DNA from: Chalara sp. BL73
Taxonomy: Eukaryota > Ascomycota > Leotiomycetes > Helotiales
Length of the DNA stretch: 64,000 bases
Assembly: GCA_918026815.1 (NCBI GenBank)
Contig: CAKJVC010000154.1
Span: 1 to 64,000 of the forward strand
Reading direction: 5' to 3'
The position numbers and the translations under genes were made by a program. Below, piece after piece: positions 32,091-43,591 of this stretch (its first letter is position 1; each line of letters opens with the position of its first letter). The notes under the pieces are model-generated. The model was not told the DNA's origin. It saw nothing but the letters and a program-made list of their open reading frames with translations, and ran no database searches.

Positions 32091-33404
32091 ATGGCGTCTT
32101 CCCAAGTGGGAGCTTTGACTGTTCAGGAATCCGAGAAAGTTCTGTCTGAGCACGAGCGTTACAATGTTGGAAACTCGACTTACCCTTCGATCGTAGTTCT
32201 CATGAACGGAGATTATGGGACCGGATCTAGTATCATTGCCAGAAACTTGAGCAATTTTCTCGGAGGAACCTGCCGCCTCATAGGTAAGTTTAACAAATAA
32301 ACACACCCCCCCCCCCCCCAAAATAACCAATTACTGATAACGAACAGAGGCTACGGATATTGACAAGCTTGCCAAAGATATCGAACCCACCGTATATGGT
32401 ATGGGCCGTAACAATACCACACAAAATCTTCGCAACACCGTTCTTGATGGCCTTCGTGGTATCAAGGACCGTCCACCTTCCAGGCATCGATCACCTACTA
32501 CGCCAATCATCATCGTAGACCGGCTCTTCAAGGATGAAGAACCGAACCAGCAGAATGAGCGGCGCTTCAGAGAATATCTTGGGCTTGCGCGCGACCGTGA
32601 AGCACCCTTCGTATACATATGCATTACGTGCGATCCTAGGGTTATCGAGAGAAGATGCGGCACGGCGTCAAATCCCAATATTGGCGGCATGGATAGGCTC
32701 TTCTGCCACGCTAGCTATGATTGGGGATCCCAGAAGGTCTATTACGCTGTCATTGATAACTCTAATACCGATCTCTGCACCAGCGTCATGGCCTGCTTGC
32801 AGAGGCTTGATGGCGTTCTCGGAGAGGTTATTGTAAGTTGCTTCCCCTGCCGCAATTCTCTTTCCCGCTGTCTCGATTCCAAGCTGATATATCTATCAGC
32901 CAGGCTTTGTGCCACAGCAGAAGCGTTCTGGGACCACCAGAAGAGCTCCAGTTGACGCTGCGGTAAGTGTGAACCCCATCGATATTCTTGATAAACGCTA
33001 ACATCCCACAGGCTGGTTCCTCCTCCGCATTCGCCGCCAACTTTGCACCCCGCACCAGTGATTTTGCGTCGTTCGCCGATCATGCATCACCAGAACACGT
33101 AGCTTCCACCTTCGCTGATGATCGGGTTAGATTTTTTCATTGCTTGACAGGATACAAAGCTGACAAGAATTCTAGATCTTGCAGGCTGGCCCAAGTGGAA
33201 GCCCCTCCCGTCCAGGAGGCGTTGATAATCTCGGAGCTGGTGCTGGTGGTTCCGGAAACGCCGAGGTGAGTTTCCAGGGCTTGAAGTTTTGTGATATATC
33301 GAACCTTTTACACTCTGACTCGGACATAGGTTCTTAGGTTCTCTAGCCAAGAAGAGTACGATGCGTGGCTGTATCCATTTGGAGAGCATGACGGCCTTCC
33401 CTGA
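32091..33404 (+). CDS. Protein with degenerate P-loop NTPase-like N-terminus
   Basis: Six exons: 32091-32283, 32348-32832, 32900-32962, 33012-33125, 33185-33265 and 33330-33404; all in phase, giving 336 aa. Residues about 35-50 (IVVLMNGDYGTGSSIIARNL) look like a Walker A strand-loop-helix, but the GKS/T lysine is Ser. TPIIIVDRLF is placed like a Walker B strand, and YICITCDPRVIERRC resembles the later strand of shikimate- or adenylate-kinase-like folds. The C-terminal third is Gly/Ser/Ala-rich and carried on four small exons, three of which are exact codon multiples, then ends with FSSQEEYDAWLYPFG. Intron 1 contains a C14 run near 32306. I do not know the function; nucleotide hydrolysis is doubtful without the lysine. 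Confidence 0.75.
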
Positions 33405-34232
33405 TGCTGAACTCTCTAGAACGGGTGCAAAATGAACTTATGCGGTGCGAATTCGTCAGGCAGCTGACCCTGGACTAGTAACATTGGGATTAATGAATGA
33501 TAAAATAAAGACTACTTCTCTTCAACCAATGTTTTCCCTCTTATCTCTCCCCCCACTGCCGAAAATTTCCTTTCTTCTCAAGAGTCTCAACAATCGAACG
33601 ATTGACATGTATTATATTAACCTTGCAATCTGACATAAGCCAGATTTCATTCTTGTCGGGGAGCGTGAGCTACTAAACACTTTAGTTCATTTTACTAGAT
33701 ATGGATTGGGTCATATGGCGTATTTTTGATGCGACTAACGTCTTGCCTTGGCGTACTTTAATCTGCTTCTATTTAATCGCGTGATTGGCAGACCTCAAAG
33801 CGCTGACCTTCTTTTTCAGGGGCAATCACTGGGGAATGGCATAAAAAAAAATCCAATTTGGAAGCTAAAGCTCAGTCTTTTGGTATGCTTACATACTCCA
33901 GGAGGTGATAGTGATGGTGGCCGTGGGGTGTCGAAGAGTGAGATTGGGGGGGGGGCTCGCCAAACCCCTGAGCGAAGCGATATCCCGCGTTCAGCTTCGC
34001 CTCCACGTATTAAACCCCCCATTTTATTTGGGCCCCCCTCTCATCGGTCAAACCGGGTGGGTTACATCGGGAAATGAGCGGCCCTCAAAGATCCGACTAC
34101 AATGCCTCCCCCCCAAAAGCCAACGATTTGACCCCGCTTAAGAGATGTCCCATATCTCGAGTCACGCATCTAAAAGGCCACAACCTAAAGCCAACTTTTG
34201 TTCTCGAATAGAAAATTCTAGAAGCAGGATAG
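33405..34232. other. Intergenic with homopolymer tracts
   Basis: No gene. Contains a G10 run near 33946 and a GC-rich patch at about 33900-34080. Promoter region of the Clr5 gene. Confidence 0.4.
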
Positions 34233-36202
34233 ATGGATCCACCAAGTCCTGCTCCTGACCCGAAGCTGGAGTCCGCTACGGCGGAAGCGGCGCAGGCGAA
34301 ATGGGCGGGTGCGCGGGACTGGGAGAAGATGAAGCCCCTGATCAGGCAATTGTATGTTGATGAGGATAAGACGTTGAAGGATGTTACGGCTATTATGGCT
34401 GAAAAATATAACTTTAGAGCAACGTAAGTTAGGATTTCCCATCGTATAGCATTATCTCTTCCGCCAGAGAGTCATATATTAGCTGAAAGGCATGGTACAC
34501 TCTCCTATATCATGGTGTATTAGCCGATTGGAGATATGAACCCCCAGCCTCTGACTTTGCTGTCCAAAGCTGAAGCTGAAGACAATCCTCTCTAACATTC
34601 TACAGCAAGAAGATGTATGCCAGCCGCTTCACCAAATGGGGCTGGGATAAGAACAAAAAAGAAGAAGACATGGTCTTCATTTTGCAAAAGACTGCTGAAC
34701 GAGCCAGAGAAGGGAAGACGACGACGTTTGTGGTACGGGGAAGAGTGATTAGCGAGCAAGAAGTGCGCAAATATTTCGCTCGAAAAGGAGGCCGTTCTTC
34801 CCAAAAGTGGAAAGCCGAGAGGAAAACGCTGTCGTACAGACCAGTCACACCGCCAAACGTATCTTATAGGACGCCATCGCCGATTCCACCGGGTGATGAG
34901 CAGGATCATGATGAACGTCTAAGAGCTAGTTCAGAAGCTGCAACGTTGAAGTTCGAATCCACTGATGTGATATCTATGCACAGCAGGACCGTAAGCCCGG
35001 CCGTATACACTTCAAATTCTACCCTCGGCGCTGTTGAGTCAAAGGCCATTCCAGCTGGATATACTTTATCATATGTATCCGTCAAGGAACTCCAGCGCAT
35101 GCAGTCACATACCGAGATATCCCCAGAGCCAGCAAGACCGCAAATCTATAGGATATCTGAGGAACTTTTCCACAGCGTAAAGTCTTATCATGACGCTTCG
35201 TTCCAGAATAGGATATGGGTATACTCCACTCAATCCAAAGACTACTGTAACGCAGCGCGTGGTGTTGATCGGTCCAGGGCTCACGGGAGATTTCTCGATG
35301 CTTGCGGGACGTCTATTGAGCTTATCAAACAGCAGAAGTTTGCCGATGCGCGAAGCTTGCTATCCCAGGCCTGTGAGCTAATTCCCACTATGTTAAGAAG
35401 TGGAAACCCGAGATCTGTGAGCGCATTCATGGAGAACTATCTGCGCCTGGTTCGTGAAAACTTTCCCGAAGTCACGAACATCATACGAAATCACACTAGT
35501 GACATGGTGACTGCAATCCTACCAAGAGATCATCCTTTGTATAAGATATGCAACTTGATGGCAGCGTTGGATTACAGTGATCTGGAAGAAGCGATTATCC
35601 AGGCGTGGAGATGCATAAATGAAGCATTTGTGCGGAACATAGGACAGTTTGCTGAGACGACCCTTCACAGCTATCTCACATATCTGCGATTTGTGCAAAG
35701 ATCCATAGACCCGCTTGCTGAGGAAGTTATCCTCCGCAAACTGCTCGCGGACTCAGAGAAGGTGCTCAATGAAAGCGATCCGGCATCTTTGATCATCAGG
35801 TTCAAAATCGGCACGAACCTGCGACAACAACAACGGTGGGTAGAGTGCGAGACCGAAGCCCTGGACTTCCTGGACCGGGTACGTGAATTGGCGCCATTCA
35901 CGGAAGATGTCATTGTGTTCCAGAATCTCGTCCAGGGATATGGACTCGCGGCATACGCCGAGTACGAGCTGGCGAAGGAGGATCCAGCAAAACAGGACTT
36001 AGCGGAGAGAAATATGATCGACGCAGCGGACGTGGTGGCAGGGCGGTGGGGAAGGACAGATCCCCATGTTATGAGGAAGAAAATGACCCTCGAGGGGTGG
36101 CTGAGAGAATGGGGCAAGGTTGAGAAAGCAGATGCTCTGAGGGTTGAGATTGAGCAACTCACAGAAGAAATTCGGCGGAATGATTCAGTCACAGAAGGTT
36201 AA
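34233..36202 (+). CDS. Clr5-domain protein, long form
   Basis: Exons 34233-34423 and 34606-36202; a 182-bp intron splits the Clr5 domain in phase. The product is 595 aa. The Clr5 domain (about residues 28-85) is clear: WEKMKPLIRQLYVDEDKTLK, MAEKYNFRATKKMYASRFTK, WGWDKN. This DNA-binding-like domain is named for fission yeast Clr5, which acts in heterochromatic silencing; most filamentous-fungal members are uncharacterised. A Ser/Pro-rich linker follows, then a helical, TPR-like region from about residue 210 to the end. A short Clr5 protein lies at 63213. Confidence 0.85.
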
Positions 36203-36706
36203 TACAAGCGTTTTCTTTGTTGGTCAACACAGGTCATTAGTCGACAATGAACGGCTCTGGTCTTGTTGTTTATACTGTGATGGCTGCGATGGAACATTCC
36301 TCGTTGGGAAGGAGCTCTGCACTTGAAGCCGCCATTGCAGTGTAAAGCCGCTCAGAGTCCGGTCGCTCTATCAAATATCTTCTTGTGCACGATATAGATC
36401 ATAAGCAGCCGTTCCAAGTCTCATGCGCTAAACCCAGCGCCGCAGAACTGGCATGGATTCAACCTTATCTATGAGTCGAAAATGCGAAATTAGGAGCAAA
36501 TAATGTTGGAGATATGCGAAGCGCATGGATGACTCTTTCCTCATATTAGGCAAAGAGATGTTTAAGTATGTGAAAGGAAGCAACTATGTCGTTCTCCCTT
36601 GAGAATGGCAACTATATCCTTCCTCGTTCTTCTCAATTCATTCAGTCTTCAAAACATCAAGACAATTTAATAGATCCCCAAAATATTACCTTAAAACATC
36701 ACCAAA
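36203..36706. other. Intergenic
   Basis: Spacer between the Clr5 gene and the unresolved locus at 36707. Nothing supported. Confidence 0.4.
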
Positions 36707-37696
36707 ATGTCGGCCATTCCAGTCAGTGTTAAGTCGAGAATTTCAACAGATGATGAGTCAGGCGACCCTCTACTTGTAGGGCAGGCAAATGATGCTGATG
36801 CTGGGTCGGCCAATTCAATACCTATCGAATCGACAACAGATGTTGATGTTGAGTGGATTTTTATTTGCCAGCAAGGTTTATAATACGCGCTATTGTGATG
36901 TGCAGATGAATTTCTAATATCAGAAACTCAGAACAAACATTCACTGAGCAGAGGGCTCTGCCCGACCATGCCATTACAGCAGCCCGTACGGCATATAAAT
37001 TCGGCGACTCGTCCAGCGAAACTCTTTACTTCTTCGACGTTCTTAGAGAATTGCGAGACAAACCTTCCATTCGGGATAAGCTGAGTGAATGCTCGCGAAA
37101 ATCATGCATAAGCTGCTCGAAACATGCCGACGAGGTACGTCTCCGTTCTCTATTAGAGCGTTTTACTCCTTCAATGAACGCTGATGTGGGTACGTTAGAT
37201 TTGGATGTACCCCATCTCCTTTATACATCAGCATTGGCACCGTCATGTTCTGGTTCATGCCCGGCCCATTTGCCGTGACCCTCAATGTACCACGGAAGCA
37301 AGGTAATCAAGCTCTTGAAGTGCGGGACGATACAAAACTCAGGCGCTGACGGTGGAATAATAGAAACAGGTATGATCGGGTGATGCAAAAGGCACAGGCA
37401 AAAGCAGGTGCCAAGACAGGTAAATCATGCACTTCAGTATGGGCGTCTTTGCTCGCAATTACTAACGCCCTACGTCCGCTGTAGTCTTAACAATCAATAT
37501 CATTCCAGGTTTTCCATATTGCGAAGTCATATGTTGTCCTGTATGCGACAGGCTCGCAGATGAAAACAATATTCTCCAGAGAATCAGGATGAAGCTTATC
37601 AACAAGTATGCAGACAAGTTGTGGAAGAGATCATGGAAGCAGCGAAGGAGAGAGTATCGCGAGCACATAAACATGGGTTGTGCCTTGATGCTTTGA
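36707..37696 (+). other. Probable multi-exon protein-coding locus, exons unresolved
   Basis: Pieces that look coding lie in order: MSAIPVSVKSRISTDDESGD from the ATG at 36707; FTEQRALPDHAITAARTAYK and LYFFDVLRELRDKPSIRDKL ending at a GTACGT donor at about 37135; a hydrophobic piece ISIGTVMFWFMPGPFAV near 37225-37275; and a last piece FPYCEVICCPVCDRLADENN with a basic C-terminus ending at TGA 37694-37696. The CPVC could bind metal with other Cys residues. I could not join all the pieces in one frame with GT-AG introns, so the gene may be broken or my exon choice is wrong. No function is assigned. Confidence 0.4.
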
Positions 37697-38263
37697 ATTG
37701 ACTACTTGGCCGTATCTGATGAAAGTTAGACACAAAGGCCGCGCAACCTGAGGGGGTTTGTATTATCCAAGGGGAGGATTGTATATTTAGACTTCAGTGT
37801 ATTCAATACCACTAGCGAAATCAACTTCGGACTCAACATTTGCTGCAGGATCTTTGTATGAAATTGCTGTTCTTCTGATTGACAAATTTGCCATGCTTCG
37901 GTATATTGTCCTGTTAACTGTGACACTGACAAAATTTGCGCCTTATATCACTAATGCACGCAGCTTTTCGCAAGATATTTGTGACATATCTTGGTTAACT
38001 CATAACTTCATGGGAGTTGCAGCTAAGCCTGAAATCTGCATTGATTCTGTGTTTCGATCGCAGAAGCCCTCAGTATGCACGAGACATCCTCACCATACAT
38101 ACCTATGTTCATGACGAGGTGGAAACAACGGCCCTCGTCCACAGAAGCAACTTTTCAGAGGTATATCAGCACATCAGAAGATAAAATGATAAGCATGGCC
38201 GGTTAAGAGAAAACCCTTGCGGCAAGTAATAATTCCGCTCTATATCCGCTTTTAATTGATTGT
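37697..38263. other. Intergenic
   Basis: No coding signal; lies between the 3' ends of two converging genes. Confidence 0.4.
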
Positions 38264-40277
38264 CTACCTGCTCGGCGGCCTCGGGAACGAGCCCGGGGCC
38301 ACCGGACTTTCTACAAGAACCGGTTTTCCGATATCCTCCAGCCCAGTGATCCTCCACAACCCATTCGTACCGTCGCCCAATGCAAGTACGGTATCTCTCG
38401 CCGCCCTCACGCAATCGTTTAGGCCGACGCCCGTGTAACTGCTACCCACTACGCTCAAGCGTCCACTGAACTCTCTCATCAGGTCGTCACGCGCGGTAAT
38501 CAGCTTCTGCTGATGTCCGACGTTATATTGCGGTATGCATTCTCGATGTAAGCCAACAAGAACCTTTTCTGGCTCAGCGTCGATATTTAAATGGCGTTTT
38601 AGAATTGCACGTGCCATGTGTACGCCCTCTTCCTCGTCGGGATACTCGGACCCACTGAAATCATCCCACCAGTGTCCGCCGAGCATGACGGTAACTTTTG
38701 TTCCTTGGACTGAATCTACGCCTTCTGAGGAGTAGGAGTCGAAGATCACGCCTAGAGCGCGTTCGGGATTTTGCTCGAATGCTATAGATCGAGGAATAAG
38801 GTAGCCGAAGCCCTAAATAGATTAGCTGAGAATTGTGGATGGAATTCGTGAAGTGCTTACTTCAACAGGCAGGAGGTCTGGGTTTTCAAAGAATAGATTT
38901 ACGACCATAACCGTGACAGAATGAACCGTTGCTAGTGAAGGAAGCTTTTCACCAGTCACTTTTGCCAGCTTTGCTGCTCCAATGCCGGAAATGACATGGT
39001 CATATAATACTGGCTCGGGATTTTCAGTTGTTCGTACCTAGAAAATATCAGTCACAAGGTCGTGAACGAAACATATCAGTCATACACTTATCGCATCTGC
39101 TTCGGAATCGTAGTCCAAGCTACGGATATTCTGCTCCAGCTTGAATTCAACTTGAGGATTCTGCCTTAAATCCGTCACCATTGCATTGGCAAACGTCCCA
39201 AGACCACCTTTGAACGTATACACACTTGCCTCCCTCATGTGTTCTGTGAGAGAATGCCCAAACTTATTGCCTAAATCTTTCACCAACTGTCTATCTTTCT
39301 TTGTAGGGATATTGTAACTAGCATATGCATCCCAGCAAGAACCATACTTCCCTTCCGCCTCCCAAAACCACGGCATAAGACTCTTTGCGCTTAATTGGTA
39401 GATGTCTCCAGCATAAATCCCGTGCAGTCCAGCTGATGCCAAATTATCCACAATATCCGAGCTTCCAAGACGTCTTGTCAAGAAGGACCCAATTGATTCA
39501 TCTTCAAGATTCATTGGACGTCGAGGACGGGATTTTTCGAATAAGAAGCCTGAAACTGCTCCTTTGAGCACAGGTGATGTCAAGATTGTCCAAAGGACGT
39601 TCCATACCCCTACACTAGGATGTGGCAGCTCGCACAGACGATCAGGATAATAAATATATCGATTTATGGCGCCAGCAGAATTTTTGGACGTGGTGAGTAC
39701 GTCCGACTCGAGACCGAGAGTTTTGACCTTTGGAAATAGTCAAAATTTGGATACCCGGGATTCTTGTATGGAAGGGAATTTGACATACCACATCCAATGT
39801 GGCGAGTCCTGTTGGCCGGACCGGTCGTATGGTCCTGGGACCTTGCTCAAAGACGATGGTGCCATCGCCTACATTAACCTTCTTGCTGTTTAGCCATCCG
39901 CCTAATCGATCGCTGGCTTCATATAAGGTGACTTTCGCGTAGGGCAGTTCTCGAGTAAGATAATGCGCGCTGGCAAGTCCACTAACCCCTCCTCCTATTA
40001 TAGCAATATTGTAATCTTCCCCGGTGCCAATTGGCGCTGTAGCAGCTGATTGAGATCCACCTAATGTGCCAATGGCTTTGGCCCGATTATTTACATCATG
40101 CCCTCTGATTCCAGACTTCTGCAGACGCGGGTGTCGACACGGGATGGTCGTGTGGAGTGATCTTGACCTTAATATACCCGTTCCTAAACGGCGCTGCTGT
40201 ACTACTTTATGTCTAACGGAAAATGTGCATTGCTTCAGAGCTGTTGTGAGAGAATGCTCCGACAACTGTGAAGGCAT
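38264..40277 (-). CDS. HEM14: Protoporphyrinogen oxidase, mitochondrial
   Basis: Penultimate enzyme of haem synthesis: FAD-dependent oxidation of protoporphyrinogen IX to protoporphyrin IX at the mitochondrial inner membrane. Exons 40277-39789, 39727-39086, 39037-38861 and 38812-38264; introns of 61, 48 and 48 bp in phase; 618 aa. The N-terminus is a long Arg/Ser-rich presequence (MPSQLSEHSLTTALK, RRLGTGILRSRSLHTTIP). The FAD-binding motif is IAIIGGGVSGLASAHYL, followed by FEQGPRTIRP, which is diagnostic of the family. AGLHGIYAGD, FKGGLGTFANAM and the C-terminal GSSYTGVGLNDCVRAAR (second FAD contact) are all present. It is intact, as expected for an essential gene. Confidence 0.95.
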
Positions 40278-40750
40278 TGCCAGCTCAAAATATGGAGTGG
40301 CTGTCAACTGGTGGTTACACACTGCATTTTGAAATTATGGGATGATGTCGAGACAAGGCTGTGGAACATTGCATTTCGCACTAGTCCAGGTACATCTATT
40401 CACGCCATTGCTTTGTTTGCCTTACATAATCACAACAAATGTTTAGAACCAAAGTCACGACATATTCATGGAAAACGAAAACACATAGACATCAGAGGGT
40501 ATGCGCAAAAGCATCGCTACCTGAGTCTTTTGACCAGGGCCCGAAGGACAGTGCTCTATTATCCCTAATGCATCCAAACTTCAGAGGTATAACCCCAAAT
40601 GCTGCCAGACGCCGCCATTCCATGAAAATATACCCGTTCCAGTCGTAACCATCTTATTATACAGTCCTTCCTGCAATCATTCGCCACCAATTCCCATGAT
40701 TCGGGCTATTCACTCATCCATCGAGTCTCAGTAAGGAACTCCCAAGCCAC
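40278..40750. other. Intergenic
   Basis: Spacer between two minus-strand genes: HEM14 promoter side and NAB2 3' end. Nothing else seen. Confidence 0.4.
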
Positions 40751-42334
40751 CTACGTGATCAGCTCCAGCTGTGCTGGATTTGTGACAGCCCCTGTGGCCT
40801 GACCAACATTTTCGATCGATGCCCCTGGATTCGAACCTGGAATGATAACTTCCTCCGGCTTATTGTCATCCACAAATTTCCTCTCACTAATATGGTCTTT
40901 CGCAATCCAAACCTTATCCTCATATTTGCCACGCTTCTGGCCATCCTCATGTTTAAATGTGCAGGCCGGGTTTAAGCATGGGTTCCACTTGCACACAGTC
41001 TTGACATGGAAGAACTTGCACCCCTCCACACTACAATCAGCTCCGTTGCGACATGGTGGCATGGTAGGGTGGCGATATGGACAGCTCTCCCCTTTGGTGC
41101 AATTTGGATAGAACATGCAATCCTGTTCCGTTTGGTGGGCAAGTTTCTGAGCAGGAGACGGATGTCTTCCTGTGCACTTGCGGTTTTTGCATGCTGCTCC
41201 GAAGGAGCATACATCGCTAGGATCAATGGCTGTACCAGGAGGTGCTGCTGGAGATTGGTGTGCAAACTTGCAGTCTTTGTTGGTGCAAGTAAGGTTCCAA
41301 CGGCAAGTCGTATCAGGAGATGCCTCGACTTTGGGTTGTGACATCTGTACATCCATAGCTGAGGAGTCCTCACTTCCTTGGTCATGCTTCTTCGTAAAAG
41401 ATTTGTTGGCATTAGGCCGTGGTTGCACCCGGTCAAAAAGTGATTTCCCCTGTCGCTGATTGAAATTGTTGTTCGTCTGATTTGCTGGGAATGCCATGCC
41501 CGAGTTACCCATCTGCTGTTGCAGTGCTTGTTGCTGCTGTGGTGAGAGTAAGTTTGCGAAATACTGTGTCTGTTGCTCAAGCATTGCATAGAGTTGAAAG
41601 GTTTGCTGCGGTGACATGTTTAACAGGTTTTGTGCAGCTGTGTTATGCGCGCCTGCTTGGTTGATCCCCCGTCCATTCGCCCGAGCGGCAGCACCTTTGA
41701 TAGAAGTTTGGGCTCTTGGGCCAGTTGGGGGACCACGATGGGTATTTATTCTTTCATTTCCAACCTGTGGTCGCACTCGATGAAGAGCTGCGTCGCCTGT
41801 TCTGTCCATCGCCTTTGTGAGGTGACCCAAGAAGCGCTTGTCTCTAGTATTAGAATTCAAGCGACCTGCACCGCTATTTCGCATAGACTTCGGTCCTGTG
41901 GGTCTATTGATGAATGTTAGCAAAGTGGACGGTATATATAGGGGTGGAATTGCATACACGTTGGATCCTGCGACATCGGATGCATCGCCCATTTCAGCAT
42001 CTTCGTTCTTGCCAGCGTCTTGTACCATGTTTGTATCTTCACCCGGTTGCCCCGCTCCATTGATTTGTGCTCTCAAAGCGTCCGCCTGTTCGAATAGCCA
42101 GCGCGAGAACAGCTGCACGCCAGGATCATCTGGGCTCAAGCTGAGCAGATCTCCTGATAGTTCGGCACCAAGCTGAGCCTCTGTCTTGCCATTCGACCAT
42201 AACAACATAATATATTCGGCAAGAGCTGCATCATCATCGGCTCCAGTGCTCCAGCCCATCTCAGCCAATTTTGGCTGAATGGCGGCGCTCAGAGCCTGAG
42301 AGAGTTGCGACTCTGGCGAAGTATCGGTGGCCAT
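40751..42334 (-). CDS. NAB2: Nuclear polyadenylated-RNA-binding protein Nab2-like
   Basis: Binds poly(A) RNA and controls tail length and nuclear export. The start is the ATG at 42334-42332; exon 1 ends at 41958, the intron 41957-41904 (54 bp, in frame) is GTATGC...ATAG, and exon 2 ends with TAG at 40753-40751; 509 aa. The N-terminal PWI-like Nab2 domain contains LAEYIMLLWSNGKTEAQL and FSRWLFEQAD. A Gln-rich middle (LLSPQQQQALQQQ) is typical. Five CCCH fingers close the protein: CRWNLTCTNKDCKFAH, CSFGAACKNRKCTGRH, CMFYPNCTKGESCPYRH, CRNGADCSVEGCKFFH and CKWNPCLNPACTFKH. Retaining the intron would add 18 residues without a stop. Confidence 0.9.
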   Translation of the reverse strand: MATDTSPESQLSQALSAAIQPKLAEMGWSTGADDDAALAEYIMLLWSNGKTEAQLGAELSGDLLSLSPDDPGVQLFSRWLFEQADALRAQINGAGQPGEDTNMVQDAGKNEDAEMGDASDVAGSNVYAIPPLYIPSTLLTFINRPTGPKSMRNSGAGRLNSNTRDKRFLGHLTKAMDRTGDAALHRVRPQVGNERINTHRGPPTGPRAQTSIKGAAARANGRGINQAGAHNTAAQNLLNMSPQQTFQLYAMLEQQTQYFANLLSPQQQQALQQQMGNSGMAFPANQTNNNFNQRQGKSLFDRVQPRPNANKSFTKKHDQGSEDSSAMDVQMSQPKVEASPDTTCRWNLTCTNKDCKFAHQSPAAPPGTAIDPSDVCSFGAACKNRKCTGRHPSPAQKLAHQTEQDCMFYPNCTKGESCPYRHPTMPPCRNGADCSVEGCKFFHVKTVCKWNPCLNPACTFKHEDGQKRGKYEDKVWIAKDHISERKFVDDNKPEEVIIPGSNPGASIENVGQATGAVTNPAQLELIT

Positions 42335-43591
42335 ATTGTATGATGAGGTTGAGAAAGGATGAAGGAGTCGAGGTGAGGTTGCTCGAGGCTGCTTTTTACT
42401 CGTGTTAGAGAACGCGTCGACGGACAGAGGCTCGTCAAAGGGCAAGCGTGATTATTCAGTCAGTTGAGTCGTATGTATATGTTGGACAAAGAATGTGGAG
42501 ATTTGTGTTGGCGTCCAAAGCAGGTCAAAGAAAAAGTAGATGGAGGCTTCACGTTAGGTCTTCAAGGCGAGAAGGCTCATGTGTCATGGTCACGTGGCAC
42601 GCCAATGAATGTGGCGGAACGTCAAGGACACAGCCTCGTTATTAATAATCCCTTTTGTTATCACAGCCTCGCCCCTTGATATGACGTCGAAGCTTGTTAA
42701 CTCGATAAGAAGTTATTGACAGACTTGCTTATTTAATGTTTACTGGCGGATCTTGCTGGTAGGGTGCTCCTTCCTATGTTTTCCTCCACAATATTTATTT
42801 AGCCCTATTTAAGCCCAGTATCTGCAACCTACCGGTTTATCTGAGCCTAGAATACTTTGCTCAGACTTATAAGTAAAGAGACAACACTACACCCATCCCC
42901 TGCGTTCCTGTTTAAAACAGCCTGCAAGGCTTCAACTTGGGCAAACTTTTAGTCTAACATGACAAGTTGAGTTTCGCTTATCATTGTGGCAAGTACGTTT
43001 AACATTTCCCAGAAGCTTGTGTACATACCCACCTAAGCTTACTTTATTCACATCCTCTCGCGCTCTGTGGCAGGCTTTACTTACATTACTTAGAAATAAT
43101 TTGACAAGTGCTTTATCAATAGCTTTATTACAGCTACCAAAGACTAAACTAATATGACTTATCCTTGAGCCGATGTGGAGTTTGGTCGTTCAAAATAATC
43201 AGTCTTTAAATTTGACTTGCACTTGTCCTTTTACCATTCCCATGGTCAACTTGTACACAGACTACCTCTGGAACGTTGCTTTTTGAGTACATAAGCCCGA
43301 AAAACCAAGAGCCCAAGAATTGTAACACTTCCGGGAAATTGGTGCTCGGGAAATTTATACATTTAGCACCAGATTCTGAGTCAAACCTCAAGATTCACAG
43401 GTCTAGAGGTCATCTGGTTCGACAGGTATCCAATCTGGTTGCAGCTTGACTCACATAGTTCGGCCTAGTCAATCAATTAGACCTTGCTTCACGTTGGGGT
43501 TGAGCAACTGTCAGGGAGTCAAGCATCTTTTTCGAGCCGTGTTTGAGATATTGGTCAACACGGCTACTTGCTCTAGGATCACTCAGTCAAC
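42335..43591. other. Divergent intergenic region, AT-rich centre
   Basis: Between the NAB2 and hexosaminidase starts. The part at about 42690-43190 is rich in TTA/CTAA steps and may be a mutated repeat relic; no protein motif survives. Confidence 0.4.
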
